Shown in pieces: positions 1-7,520 of a stretch of DNA of 64,000 nucleotides. Positions within the stretch are counted from its first letter, which is position 1, and every line of letters starts with the position of its first letter. The position numbers and the translations under genes were made by a program. The notes beneath the pieces are model-generated. The model ran no database searches. It saw nothing but the letters and a program-made list of their open reading frames with translations, and was not told the origin of the DNA. The DNA lies in contig NZ_CP107958.1 in the NCBI RefSeq assembly GCF_036075115.1, positions 7,440,001-7,504,000 on the forward strand, in the 5' to 3' direction. This DNA comes from Streptomyces sp. NBC_00377 (GTDB lineage Bacteria; Actinomycetota; Actinomycetes; Streptomycetales; Streptomycetaceae).

Positions 1-1
1 C

Positions 2-3000
2 CCCGGCGTGTCCGAACCGGCGGCGCCCGTGCGGGAGCCGGCCGCCTCCGCGCCTGAGGCAGGCGCGCCCGGAGCGCCTTTCGCACCGGAGTCCGCAGAG
101 GTCTCCGCGCCGACGCCCGGCTCCGATGCCGATGCCGAGGCCGATGCCGAGGCCGTTCAGGTCGTCGGTGCCTCCGTGGCCCCCGTCGAGGCCGCCCCCG
201 TCGAGCCGACCGCCCAGCCGGCCGACCCCGAGTCCGTCCGGTCGGTGGAATCCGGACCGGAGCAGCTCGGGCAGCCGACCTCTGACGTCGAGTCGGCAAC
301 GCGGTCCGAGCGGCCGGCGGAGTCGGAGCCGCAGGCGGAGTCGGTGTCCGGGCCGCCGTCGCAGGCGCAGCCGGCGCCGGCGGTGGAGGACTCGGACGAG
401 CTCGCCACCCCCGTCAGCCACATCGCGGACGCCGCATCCCGCATCGCGGATGCCCCGGCGCCTTCGGAGACGGTTCCGCACCCCGAACCCGAACCCCAGC
501 CCGATCCCGAAGCGGAGACGGCCGCACCCGAGGCCTCAGACCTCACCGAAGTTCCGCAGCCCGCCCCCGCCGTATCCCTTGCGGACCCGGACCCGGACCC
601 GGACCCGGACCCGGACCTGGACCCGGAGTCAGGGCCGGAGCCGACTCCTCAGCCGGAGCCGACTCCTCAGCCGGAGCCGACTCCTCAGCCCGAGCCGACT
701 CCTCAGCCGGAGCCGCCGACAGCGCAGTCACCGGCCTCCGAGTCACCCGCCGAGGCGCCCGCGCCCGCTGCGCCCACGGCAGTCCCCGTGGACGCCTCGG
801 CCGTCCCGCAGCAGGTGCCCGCGCACCCGCAGCCCGTCGAGGCCCCGGTGGCCGTTCCCGCGCCGCCCGCCGAGGCACCCGGCGTGGAACTCCTCTCCAC
901 CGCCGTCCCCTCGGCGCAGGCGGACCACGGGGTCGAGCCGGGCCGCGCCGGCCACGCCGACCGGAACGACCTCCCGGAGCCGGCGCACCGGGCGGAGCAG
1001 CAGCCCGGCGCCGACCACGCGTCGAGCCGGTCGCTGGGCCGGTTCGTGCAGGTCGAGGGCACGGTACCCTCCACTCCGCACCTCGCCCCGACCCCGCCGC
1101 ACCCCCAGGTGATTCCCGCAGACGAGCAGGTTCCCGGCACGGCGGCGGAGCAGCCGCAGGCCGTCGAGGGGGACGCCGCGCCGTCCACCGTCACGGTCCC
1201 CGCCCCCCGCGGCGCCGACCCCGCTCCCGCCCCGGCGATCCCGGACACGGAGCACGAGACCGACATCGACCCCGACGTCGCACAGAGTCCGGAGGACCTG
1301 GAGACCAGGGCCGCCGACCAGGAAGAGAGCCCGGCCGCAGTGGAAGAGGTCCAGGAGTCCACCGGCCCCGCCGCGCCCGCGTACGACGACGCCGAGCGCG
1401 AGGCCGTGCTGAAGGTGATGCGCGAGCGCCGGGACATCCGCAACGGCTTCCGCGCCGACCCGATTCCGCACGAGGTGCTGCTGCGCGTCCTGGAGGCCGC
1501 GCACACCGCGCCCTCCGTCGGCCACTCGCAGCCGTGGGACTTCGTCGTCATCCGTTCCGCCGACACCCGGCGCGCGATGCACGAGCTGGCGACCCGTCAG
1601 CGTGACGCGTACGCGAAGTCGCTGCCGAAGGGCCGCGCGAAGCAGTTCAAGGAACTGAAGATCGAGGCCATCCTCGACACCCCGGTGAACATCGTCGTCA
1701 CCGCCGACCCGACCCGCGGCGGGCGGCACACCCTCGGCCGCCACACCCAGCCCCAGATGGCTCCGTACTCGTCCGCGCTCGCGGTCGAGAACCTGTGGCT
1801 CGCCGCCCGCGCCGAGGGCCTCGGCGTCGGCTGGGTCAGCTTCTTCGACGAGCGGGAGATGGTCCGCGCCCTGGGCCTGCCCGAGCACCTCGAAGTGGTC
1901 GCCTACCTCTGTGTCGGCTACGTCGACGAGTTCCCGGACGAGCCCGAGCTGATGCAGGCCGGCTGGGCCAAGCGCCGTCCGCTGTCCTGGGTCGTCCACG
2001 AGGAGACGTACGGCCGTCGCGCGCTGCCCGGCGAGGACCCGCACGACCTGCTCGCCGAGACCGTCGCCAGTGTCCGCCCGCTCGACGCCAAGGCGCTCGG
2101 CGAGGCCTGGGAGCGCCAGAAGCGCATGACGAAGCCCGCCGGGGCGCTCGGCATGCTGGAGATCATCTCGGCGCAGTTGTCCGGCCTGTCCCGCCAGTGC
2201 CCGCCGCCGATCCCGGAGCCCGCGGCCGTCGCGATCTTCGCCGGCGACCACGGCGTGCACGCGCAGGGGGTGACCCCGTGGCCGCAGGAGGTGACGGCCC
2301 AGATGGTCGCCAACTTCCTCGGCGGGGGAGCGGTCTGCAACGCCTTCGCCACCCAGGTGGGCGCCGAGGTGTGCGTGGTGGACGTGGGCGTCGCCGCCGA
2401 CCTCCCCTCGACCCCCGGTCTCCTGCCGCGCAAGATCCGCGCGGGCACGTCCGACATGACCACCGGCCCCGCGATGACCCGCGAGGAGGCCAAGCAGGCC
2501 ATCGAGGTCGGCATCGAGACCGCCCGCGACCTGGTCGCCGCCGGCAACAAGGCCCTGCTCACGGGCGAGATGGGCATCGCGAACACCACGGCGTCCGCCG
2601 CCCTCATCTCGGTCTTCACGGGCGCGGACCCGGCCGAGGTCACCGGCCGCGGCACCGGGATCAACGACGAGACGCTCGCCCGTAAGACCGAGGTCGTGCG
2701 CCGCGCCCTGGAGGTCCACCAGCCGGACCCGGCCGACCCCATCGGCGTCCTGGCGGCGATCGGCGGCTTCGAACACGCGGCCATGGTCGGCCTGCTCCTC
2801 GGCGGCGCCTCCCTGCGTACGCCGGTGATCCTGGACGGCGTCAGTGCCGGCGCCGCCGCCCTGGTCGCCCGCGCCATCGCACCCGAGGTCCTCGCGGCCT
2901 GCATCGCGGGCCACCGCAGCGCCGAACCCGGCCATGTGGCCGCTCTGAACAAGCTGGGCCTGCGACCCCTGGTCGACCTCGACCTCCGCCTCGGCGAGGG

Positions 3001-3097
3001 AACGGGCGCCCTGCTCGCCCTGCCGCTGGTGCAGAGCACGGCCCGCGCCATGCACGAGGTGGCCACGTTCGATTCGGCGGGTGTGACCGAGAAGTAG
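2..3097 (+). CDS. cobT: Fused 5,6-dimethylbenzimidazole synthase (BluB) and CobT phosphoribosyltransferase, with long disordered N-terminus
   Basis: This protein probably makes the lower ligand of cobalamin and activates it. Numbering from a GTG at 8, residues 1-455 are Pro/Glu/Ala-rich and disordered, with a (DP)n run and four PTPQPE repeats. Residues about 460-675 are a flavin nitroreductase fold of BluB type (RRDIRNGF, APSVGHSQPW), which would cleave FMN to dimethylbenzimidazole. Residues about 680-1029 are CobT (FAGDHGV, EMGIANTT, GGFEHAAMVG), which transfers phosphoribose from nicotinate mononucleotide to that base. The frame is open to the window's left edge and no ribosome binding site can be judged, so the gene may be cut off at its 5' end. 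cobA follows 148 bp downstream. The domain assignments are secure; the true start is unknown. Confidence 0.88.
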   Translation, partial: PGVSEPAAPVREPAASAPEAGAPGAPFAPESAEVSAPTPGSDADAEADAEAVQVVGASVAPVEAAPVEPTAQPADPESVRSVESGPEQLGQPTSDVESATRSERPAESEPQAESVSGPPSQAQPAPAVEDSDELATPVSHIADAASRIADAPAPSETVPHPEPEPQPDPEAETAAPEASDLTEVPQPAPAVSLADPDPDPDPDPDLDPESGPEPTPQPEPTPQPEPTPQPEPTPQPEPPTAQSPASESPAEAPAPAAPTAVPVDASAVPQQVPAHPQPVEAPVAVPAPPAEAPGVELLSTAVPSAQADHGVEPGRAGHADRNDLPEPAHRAEQQPGADHASSRSLGRFVQVEGTVPSTPHLAPTPPHPQVIPADEQVPGTAAEQPQAVEGDAAPSTVTVPAPRGADPAPAPAIPDTEHETDIDPDVAQSPEDLETRAADQEESPAAVEEVQESTGPAAPAYDDAEREAVLKVMRERRDIRNGFRADPIPHEVLLRVLEAAHTAPSVGHSQPWDFVVIRSADTRRAMHELATRQRDAYAKSLPKGRAKQFKELKIEAILDTPVNIVVTADPTRGGRHTLGRHTQPQMAPYSSALAVENLWLAARAEGLGVGWVSFFDEREMVRALGLPEHLEVVAYLCVGYVDEFPDEPELMQAGWAKRRPLSWVVHEETYGRRALPGEDPHDLLAETVASVRPLDAKALGEAWERQKRMTKPAGALGMLEIISAQLSGLSRQCPPPIPEPAAVAIFAGDHGVHAQGVTPWPQEVTAQMVANFLGGGAVCNAFATQVGAEVCVVDVGVAADLPSTPGLLPRKIRAGTSDMTTGPAMTREEAKQAIEVGIETARDLVAAGNKALLTGEMGIANTTASAALISVFTGADPAEVTGRGTGINDETLARKTEVVRRALEVHQPDPADPIGVLAAIGGFEHAAMVGLLLGGASLRTPVILDGVSAGAAALVARAIAPEVLAACIAGHRSAEPGHVAALNKLGLRPLVDLDLRLGEGTGALLALPLVQSTARAMHEVATFDSAGVTEK
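641..712 (+). repeat. Four tandem 18-bp repeats inside the cobT N-terminal region
   Basis: The unit CCGACTCCTCAGCCGGAG occurs four times in a row with one substitution (copy 3). It is in frame and encodes PTPQPE. A GACCCG run encoding alternating Asp-Pro precedes it at about 580-620. Length variation here would be in frame and tolerated in a disordered linker. Confidence 0.9.
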
Positions 3098-3245
3098 GGC
3101 CCGCTCGGGGGCCGGCGGGCACGCGCTTGTGCTGCCCCCGGCCCCGCCCCATGCTGAATCCACCTCTAAAATGCGCACGTCAGGGCCGCTCCAGAGCCGC
3201 AGCGCCCACCTCCTGCTCTCTGCCCGTACGAGGAGCCGCACCCTC

Positions 3246-4478
3246 ATGGCCGAACACCCCGCCTACCCCGTAGGTCTTCGCCTCGCCGGCCGCCGGGTCG
3301 TCGTCCTCGGCGGCGGCCAGGTCGCCCAGCGTCGGCTGCCCGCGCTGATCGCGGCAGGCGCCGACGTCCACCTCGTGTCCCCCGAGGCGACGCCCTCGGT
3401 GGAAGCGATGGCCGACACGGGCGAGATCACCTGGTCGAGGCGCCCGTACGCCGACGGCGACCTCGCCGAGGCCTGGTACGCACTCATCGCCACGAGTGAC
3501 GCCGAGGCGAACGGCCGGGCCTCCGCGGAGGCCGAGGCGCACCGCGTCTGGTGCGTCCGCTCCGACGACGCCGACCGGGCCACCGCCTGGACCCCGGCGA
3601 CCGGCCACAGCGAAGGGGTGACGGTGGCCGTGCTCACCACCGACGCCCGCGGCCGCGACCCACGCCACACCGCGGCCATCCGCGACGCGGTCGTCGAGGG
3701 CCTGCGCGACGGCACGCTCGTCGCCCCGCACCACCGCACCCGCACTCCCGGGGTCGCGCTGGTCGGCGGCGGTCCCGGCGACCCGGATCTGATCACGGTC
3801 CGCGGGCGCCGTCTCCTCGCCGAGGCGGACGTCGTCATCGCCGACCGACTCGGCCCGCGCGACCTGCTGGCCGAACTCCCCCCGCATGTCGAGGTGATCG
3901 ACGCGGCGAAGATCCCCTACGGCCGGTACATGGCGCAGGAGGCCATCAACAACGCGCTGATCGAGCATGCCAAGCAGGGCAAGTCGGTCGTCCGCCTCAA
4001 GGGCGGCGATCCGTATGTCTTCGGCCGCGGGATGGAGGAGCTCCAGGCCCTCGCCGAGGCGGGTATCGCCTGCACGGTCGTGCCGGGCATCTCCAGCTCG
4101 ATCTCGGTGCCGGGCGCGGCGGGCATCCCGGTCACCCACCGGGGCGTCGCCCACGAGTTCACGGTGGTCAGCGGGCATGTCGCCCCCGACGACGAGCGTT
4201 CCCTGGTCGACTGGCCCTCCCTGGCGAAGCTGACCGGCACGCTGGTGATCCTCATGGGCGTCGACAAGATCGGGAAGATCGCCGAGACGCTCGTCGCGCA
4301 CGGCAAGTCGCCCGACACCCCGGTCGCCCTCGTCCAGGAGGGCACGACGGCCGCCCAGCGCCGGGTCGACGCGACCCTCGCGACGGTCGCCGAGGAGGTC
4401 CGCGTCCAGGAGGTCAGGCCCCCGGCGGTGATCGTCGTCGGCGCGGTCGTCGCCGTCGGCTCGCGGACCTCCGAGTAA
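3246..4478 (+). CDS. cobA: Uroporphyrinogen-III C-methyltransferase with precorrin-2 dehydrogenase-like N-domain
   Basis: This is a CysG-like enzyme of 410 aa. Residues about 10-150 form a Rossmann domain (VVVLGGGQVAQRRLP) related to precorrin-2 dehydrogenase/ferrochelatase. From about residue 170 there is a SUMT domain (VALVGGGPGDPDL, KGGDPYVFGRG, VPGISSSISVPG), which uses SAM to methylate uroporphyrinogen III at C2 and C7 and gives precorrin-2 for cobalamin and siroheme. The ATG at 3246 is chosen over the upstream start at 3129 because GAGGAG lies about 10 bp before it and the extra N-terminus matches nothing in the family. It follows the BluB-CobT gene in the same direction, so both serve corrin synthesis. 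I could not show chelatase activity from the sequence. Confidence 0.92.
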   Translation: MAEHPAYPVGLRLAGRRVVVLGGGQVAQRRLPALIAAGADVHLVSPEATPSVEAMADTGEITWSRRPYADGDLAEAWYALIATSDAEANGRASAEAEAHRVWCVRSDDADRATAWTPATGHSEGVTVAVLTTDARGRDPRHTAAIRDAVVEGLRDGTLVAPHHRTRTPGVALVGGGPGDPDLITVRGRRLLAEADVVIADRLGPRDLLAELPPHVEVIDAAKIPYGRYMAQEAINNALIEHAKQGKSVVRLKGGDPYVFGRGMEELQALAEAGIACTVVPGISSSISVPGAAGIPVTHRGVAHEFTVVSGHVAPDDERSLVDWPSLAKLTGTLVILMGVDKIGKIAETLVAHGKSPDTPVALVQEGTTAAQRRVDATLATVAEEVRVQEVRPPAVIVVGAVVAVGSRTSE

Positions 4479-4506
4479 CCGCCGGTAACACAACCGTTCC
4501 GAGCCG

Positions 4507-4535
4507 TTGGCACCACACCCAGGACAAGGCAGTAT
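4507..4535 (+). promoter_or_regulatory. Candidate housekeeping promoter, leaderless, for the RNA methyltransferase gene
   Basis: TTGGCA (4507-4512) and CAGTAT (4530-4535) are separated by 17 bp. The GTG start lies only 6 bp after the -10 hexamer, so transcription would begin at or next to the start codon. No Shine-Dalgarno sequence is visible, which fits a leaderless message. Confidence 0.55.
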
Positions 4536-4541
4536 CACCCT

Positions 4542-5396
4542 GTGGCCGATCTCATCACCGTTGAGGACCCCGACGACCCGCGCCTGCGCGACTACACCGG
4601 CCTGACCGACGTCGAGCTGCGCCGCAAGCGCGAGCCCGCCGAGGGCCTGTTCATCGCCGAGGGCGAGAAGGTCATCCGCCGGGCCAAGGACGCCGGGTAC
4701 GAGATGCGCTCGATGCTGCTCTCCGCCAAATGGGTCGACGTCATGCGCGACGTCATCGACGAGCTCCCGGCACCGGTCTACGCCGTCAGCCCGGAGCTCG
4801 CCGAGCGGGTCACCGGCTACCACGTCCACCGGGGCGCGCTGGCCTCGATGCAGCGCAAGCCGCTGCCGGACGCCGCCGAACTCCTCGTGACCGCCCGCCG
4901 GCCCGTCGTCCTCGGGGACCCCCAGGACGGCGCGGGCGAGCGCGTCGCGATCTTCGAGGGATTCGTCGATCACGCGAATCTCGGTGCGGCCTTCCGCAGT
5001 GCCGCCGCGCTCGGCATCAAGGCGATCCTGCTGTCACCGGACTGCGCGGACCCCCTCTACCGACGGGCGATCAAGGTGTCGATGGGCGCCGTCTTCTCGG
5101 TCCCCTACGCCCGTTTCGAGGCATGGCCTGCGGGACTCGACGTCGTGCGCGACGCCGGGTACGACATCCTCGCCATGACCCCGGACGAGAAGGCGACCCC
5201 CCTCGACAAGCTGCACCCTGAGCGCTTCGACCGGTGCGCCATCATGCTCGGGTCCGAGGGGCACGGGCTGTCCACGTACGCGCTGCGGGCCGCGGACGAA
5301 TGGGTGCGCATCCCCATGTCCGCCGGGATCGACTCCCTCAACGTGGCGGCCGCTTCCGCCGTGGCGTTCTACGCGACCAGGCCGAGGCCCGCCTGA
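4542..5396 (+). CDS. SpoU/TrmH-family RNA 2'-O-ribose methyltransferase
   Basis: This SPOUT-class methyltransferase (284 aa) probably 2'-O-methylates a ribose in tRNA or rRNA with SAM. The N-terminal part resembles the substrate-binding domain of this family (LFIAEGEKVIRRA). The C-terminal half has the trefoil-knot motifs: GFVDHANLGAAFRSAAALG with the catalytic-type Asn/Arg, LGSEGHGLS, and SLNVAAASAVAFYA. The GTG start is preceded by a promoter-like pair but no ribosome binding site, so translation may be leaderless. It stands alone, with a terminator-like hairpin after it and the convergent His/Trp-rich gene beyond. The target nucleotide cannot be inferred. Confidence 0.88.
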   Translation: MADLITVEDPDDPRLRDYTGLTDVELRRKREPAEGLFIAEGEKVIRRAKDAGYEMRSMLLSAKWVDVMRDVIDELPAPVYAVSPELAERVTGYHVHRGALASMQRKPLPDAAELLVTARRPVVLGDPQDGAGERVAIFEGFVDHANLGAAFRSAAALGIKAILLSPDCADPLYRRAIKVSMGAVFSVPYARFEAWPAGLDVVRDAGYDILAMTPDEKATPLDKLHPERFDRCAIMLGSEGHGLSTYALRAADEWVRIPMSAGIDSLNVAAASAVAFYATRPRPA

Positions 5397-5421
5397 GCGA
5401 CGTGCCCGGGGCGGAGCCGGT

Positions 5422-5461
5422 GAGGGCCGCGGGGCGCGCGTGCGGCCCTCGCCCCGCGGCC
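5422..5461. terminator. GC-rich hairpin between convergent genes
   Basis: GAGGGCCGC (5422-5430) pairs with GCGGCCCTC (5442-5450). Alternatively GGCCGCGGGGCG (5425-5436) pairs with CGCCCCGCGGCC (5450-5461). Either fold sits between the stops of two convergent genes, so it may end transcription from both sides. There is no T-tract. Confidence 0.55.
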
Positions 5462-5468
5462 TCGGCGG

Positions 5469-5807
5469 TCAGCGGTGGTGGCACTCCCAGTGCCCCTTGA
5501 CCCAGTGGTTCTCCCAGTGGCCGGGCACGTGGACCCACTTGTAGGAGTAGTGGTGCTCCCAGTGGCCGTGGTGCCAGATCTTGTGATCGACCCGCTTCTT
5601 CTCCCAGTGGCCCTTCACCCACTTCTTCTCCCAGTGCCCCTTCACCCAGTGGCAGTGGCCGTCGTGGCCGGTCACCACACTCGCGGCGGACGCGGGAGCG
5701 GGAGCGGCGGTCGCCGCGCCGGACATACCGAGCACGGCCCCTCCGGCCAGCAGGCCCGTCGCGGCGGCGCCGGCCACCAGACGCCGGGCTCTCAGGAAAG
5801 CGGTCAT
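5469..5807 (-). CDS. Small secreted His/Trp-rich protein with GHWE repeats
   Basis: This 112-aa protein has a Sec-type signal peptide (Arg-rich N-terminus, hydrophobic core, cleavage near ATAAPA) and a short Ala/Pro/Ser spacer. Its last 61 residues contain 15 His and 10 Trp. GHWE occurs five times with start-to-start spacings of 9, 15, 15 and 9, and one Cys lies near each end. The second ATG (5807) is chosen because GAGGGAG lies 9 bp before it; the ATG at 5816 touches that site. It is divergent from sigK-rskA and has a SigK-like promoter motif upstream. I recognise no named family. Histidine density suggests metal binding outside the membrane, but that is inference. Confidence 0.8.
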   Translation of the reverse strand: MTAFLRARRLVAGAAATGLLAGGAVLGMSGAATAAPAPASAASVVTGHDGHCHWVKGHWEKKWVKGHWEKKRVDHKIWHHGHWEHHYSYKWVHVPGHWENHWVKGHWECHHR

Positions 5808-5942
5808 CGGACACATCTCCCTCGAAGATCAGCGAAGAGCACGTTCGACGAGGTGACGCCCTTCCCCGCCCCGGTCGCGCCGGTCGCGCGCCGACGTACG
5901 GAAGGGGGACCGTCTCCCGTCTCGCTGTGCCGGACGCGGGGG

Positions 5943-5969
5943 ATTCGGACCCGACGGCCGCACGGATGA
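5943..5969 (-). promoter_or_regulatory. Candidate SigK-type promoter for the His/Trp-rich protein gene
   Basis: Read on the minus strand, TCATCC (5969-5964) and CCGAAT (5948-5943) are separated by 15 bp. This resembles the CCATCC/CCGAAT motif I remember for mycobacterial SigK, and the spacer equals that of the motif before sigK itself. The predicted start lies about 130 nt before the ATG at 5807. Confidence 0.5.
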
Positions 5970-6091
5970 CCGGAGAGCCGGAAAAAATCGTCGAGGCCCT
6001 TTCCGGGGCTGTGACCGACCGTGCCGGAACACGCCGGGCGCCGCTCGCCCGCCCGGGTGACAACCTGCGGCTTTCCGTGTGCACCACCGAG

Positions 6092-6118
6092 GCATCCGCG
6101 TGCCCTGCGGCTACGAAT
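6092..6118 (+). promoter_or_regulatory. Candidate autoregulatory SigK-type promoter before sigK
   Basis: GCATCC (6092-6097) and ACGAAT (6113-6118) are separated by 15 bp, the same geometry as the divergent motif at 5943-5969. Transcription would start near 6125, about 40 nt before the sigK GTG. ECF sigma factors commonly activate their own operon, which fits this position. Confidence 0.5.
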
Positions 6119-6166
6119 TCCCCGCGAGACGAAAGCGGTCCCGGACGAGTCGTGAGGGAGCGGTCA

Positions 6167-6733
6167 GTGCCGCACAGCTTCGATCCGCATGCCCGGGTGG
6201 AGGGTCTGCTGGCTCGTGTGGCCGGTGGCGACCAGGACGCCTTCACCGGCGTGTACGACGCGCTGTCCGGCAGCGTGATGGGACTGGCCTGCCGGATCCT
6301 GCGGGATGTCGCCCAGGCGGAGGAGGTGACCCAGGAGGTCATGATCGAGGTCTGGCGCACGGCGGACCGCTACCGCCCGGAGCGGGGAACGGCGAAGGCA
6401 TGGGTGCTCACCGTGGCGCATCGGCGGGCGGTGGACCGGGTCCGCTCCGCCCAGGCGGGCGCGGAACGCGAGCAGCGTACGGGTGTCCTCGAGCCGGAGC
6501 GGCCCTTCGACGAGGTGGCCGAGACCGTCGAGGACCATGACGAGCAGCGGCGGCTCCACCGCTGTCTCACCTCGCTGTCCCGCAAGGAGCGGGTGCCGCT
6601 GATCCTCGCCTACTACCAGGGGCTGACCTGCCTCGAGGTCGCGCACGCTCTCTCCACCCCCGAAGGCACGGTGAAGTCCCGCATGCGCGCGGGCCTGCGG
6701 CGACTGCGGGCCTGTCTGGAGACCGGCACATGA
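6167..6733 (+). CDS. sigK: ECF RNA polymerase sigma factor, SigK type
   Basis: This group-4 sigma-70 factor has 188 aa. Region 2 (about residues 12-85, FTGVYDALSGSVMGLACRI, AEEVTQEVMIEVWRTADRY) binds core polymerase and the -10 element. Region 4 (about 125-180, RVPLILAYYQGLTCLEVAHAL, PEGTVKSRMRAGLRRLR) is the helix-turn-helix for the -35 element. GTG at 6167 is chosen because GGGAG lies about 6 bp upstream and the product then has normal ECF length; the longer open frame from 5927 adds 80 unrelated residues. It overlaps rskA by 4 bp, so factor and anti-factor are co-translated. A SigK-like promoter upstream suggests autoregulation. The inducing signal is not evident. Confidence 0.9.
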   Translation: MPHSFDPHARVEGLLARVAGGDQDAFTGVYDALSGSVMGLACRILRDVAQAEEVTQEVMIEVWRTADRYRPERGTAKAWVLTVAHRRAVDRVRSAQAGAEREQRTGVLEPERPFDEVAETVEDHDEQRRLHRCLTSLSRKERVPLILAYYQGLTCLEVAHALSTPEGTVKSRMRAGLRRLRACLETGT

Positions 6734-7482
6734 CCCCCGGGGAAGACCCTCACCAGGCCGTCGGCGCGTATGTCCTGCACGCCCTGTCGCCCACGGAGGA
6801 GACCGCGTTCGAGAACCATCTCGCCGGTTGCGACGCGTGCCGCCGGGAGGCCGCGCACCTCCTGGAGACCACCGCTCGCCTCGGGGGCTCGGCGCGGAGC
6901 GTCCCGGTCACCTCGCAGGCACGCGCCCGCACCCTCGACACCGTCGCCCGCACCCGTCAGGACCGGGCGCCGCAGCGCCCGCGCGCCCCCGGACAGCGGC
7001 TGCTGCGCTGCGCGCTCGCCGTGAGCATCGCGGCCGCCGCGGCACTCGGCGGAGTCGCGGTCCACCAGCACACCGAGGCCGACGACGCGCGGACCCGGGC
7101 GGCGCGTGCCGAGCAGCGGGCCGCCACCGCGAGCGCCGTGATCACCGAGGTCCTCACCGCCTCCGACGCCACCGTCCACACCGCGAGGCTCACCGACGGG
7201 ACGCCCGCGGCCGTGGTCGTCTCCCGCGCCCGGGAACACGCGGTCTTCGCCGCCCATGACCTGCCCGTGCTGACCGGCGGCAAGGTCTACGAGCTCTGGT
7301 ACGCGGCCGAGGCGGGCGGTCTCCGCCCGGCGGGCTTGCTGACCGGCGGCACGGCGAACGACTCCCGGGTCCTGAAGGGCGCCCCCGCCGGGGCCGTCGC
7401 CGTGGGGATAACGGTCGAACCGGCCGGCGGCTCACCCCAGCCCACCACCCGGCCCCTCGGCATCATCCCCATCGCGGCCTGA
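6730..7482 (+). CDS. rskA: Membrane anti-sigma factor of RskA type
   Basis: This single-pass membrane protein of 250 aa should hold SigK inactive. The N-terminal cytoplasmic domain has the zinc-anti-sigma pattern H30-xxx-C34-xx-C37. A membrane helix lies at about 91-111. The extracytoplasmic C-terminal domain (GGKVYELWYAAEAGGLRPAGLL) is the RskA fold. The start ATG overlaps the sigK stop (ATGA). In known RskA/RseA-type systems regulated intramembrane proteolysis frees the sigma factor; that is family knowledge, not shown here. A weak hairpin around 7491-7507 separates it from the convergent kinase gene. Confidence 0.88.
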   Translation: MTPGEDPHQAVGAYVLHALSPTEETAFENHLAGCDACRREAAHLLETTARLGGSARSVPVTSQARARTLDTVARTRQDRAPQRPRAPGQRLLRCALAVSIAAAAALGGVAVHQHTEADDARTRAARAEQRAATASAVITEVLTASDATVHTARLTDGTPAAVVVSRAREHAVFAAHDLPVLTGGKVYELWYAAEAGGLRPAGLLTGGTANDSRVLKGAPAGAVAVGITVEPAGGSPQPTTRPLGIIPIAA

Positions 7483-7520
7483 CCGGCGTCCTGCGCGGCG
7501 CCCGCAGGCGCTGTCCCGGG

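Noticed and set aside
3098..3245. Possible cobalamin riboswitch before cobA
   Set aside because: Only 148 bp, with no B12-box-like sequence or conserved core found by eye.
743..3247. 834-aa open frame on the minus strand under cobT
   Set aside because: It is the GC-bias shadow of the cobT frame: composition is Arg/Gly/Ala-rich, it has no domain, and it runs opposite to a gene with clear motifs.
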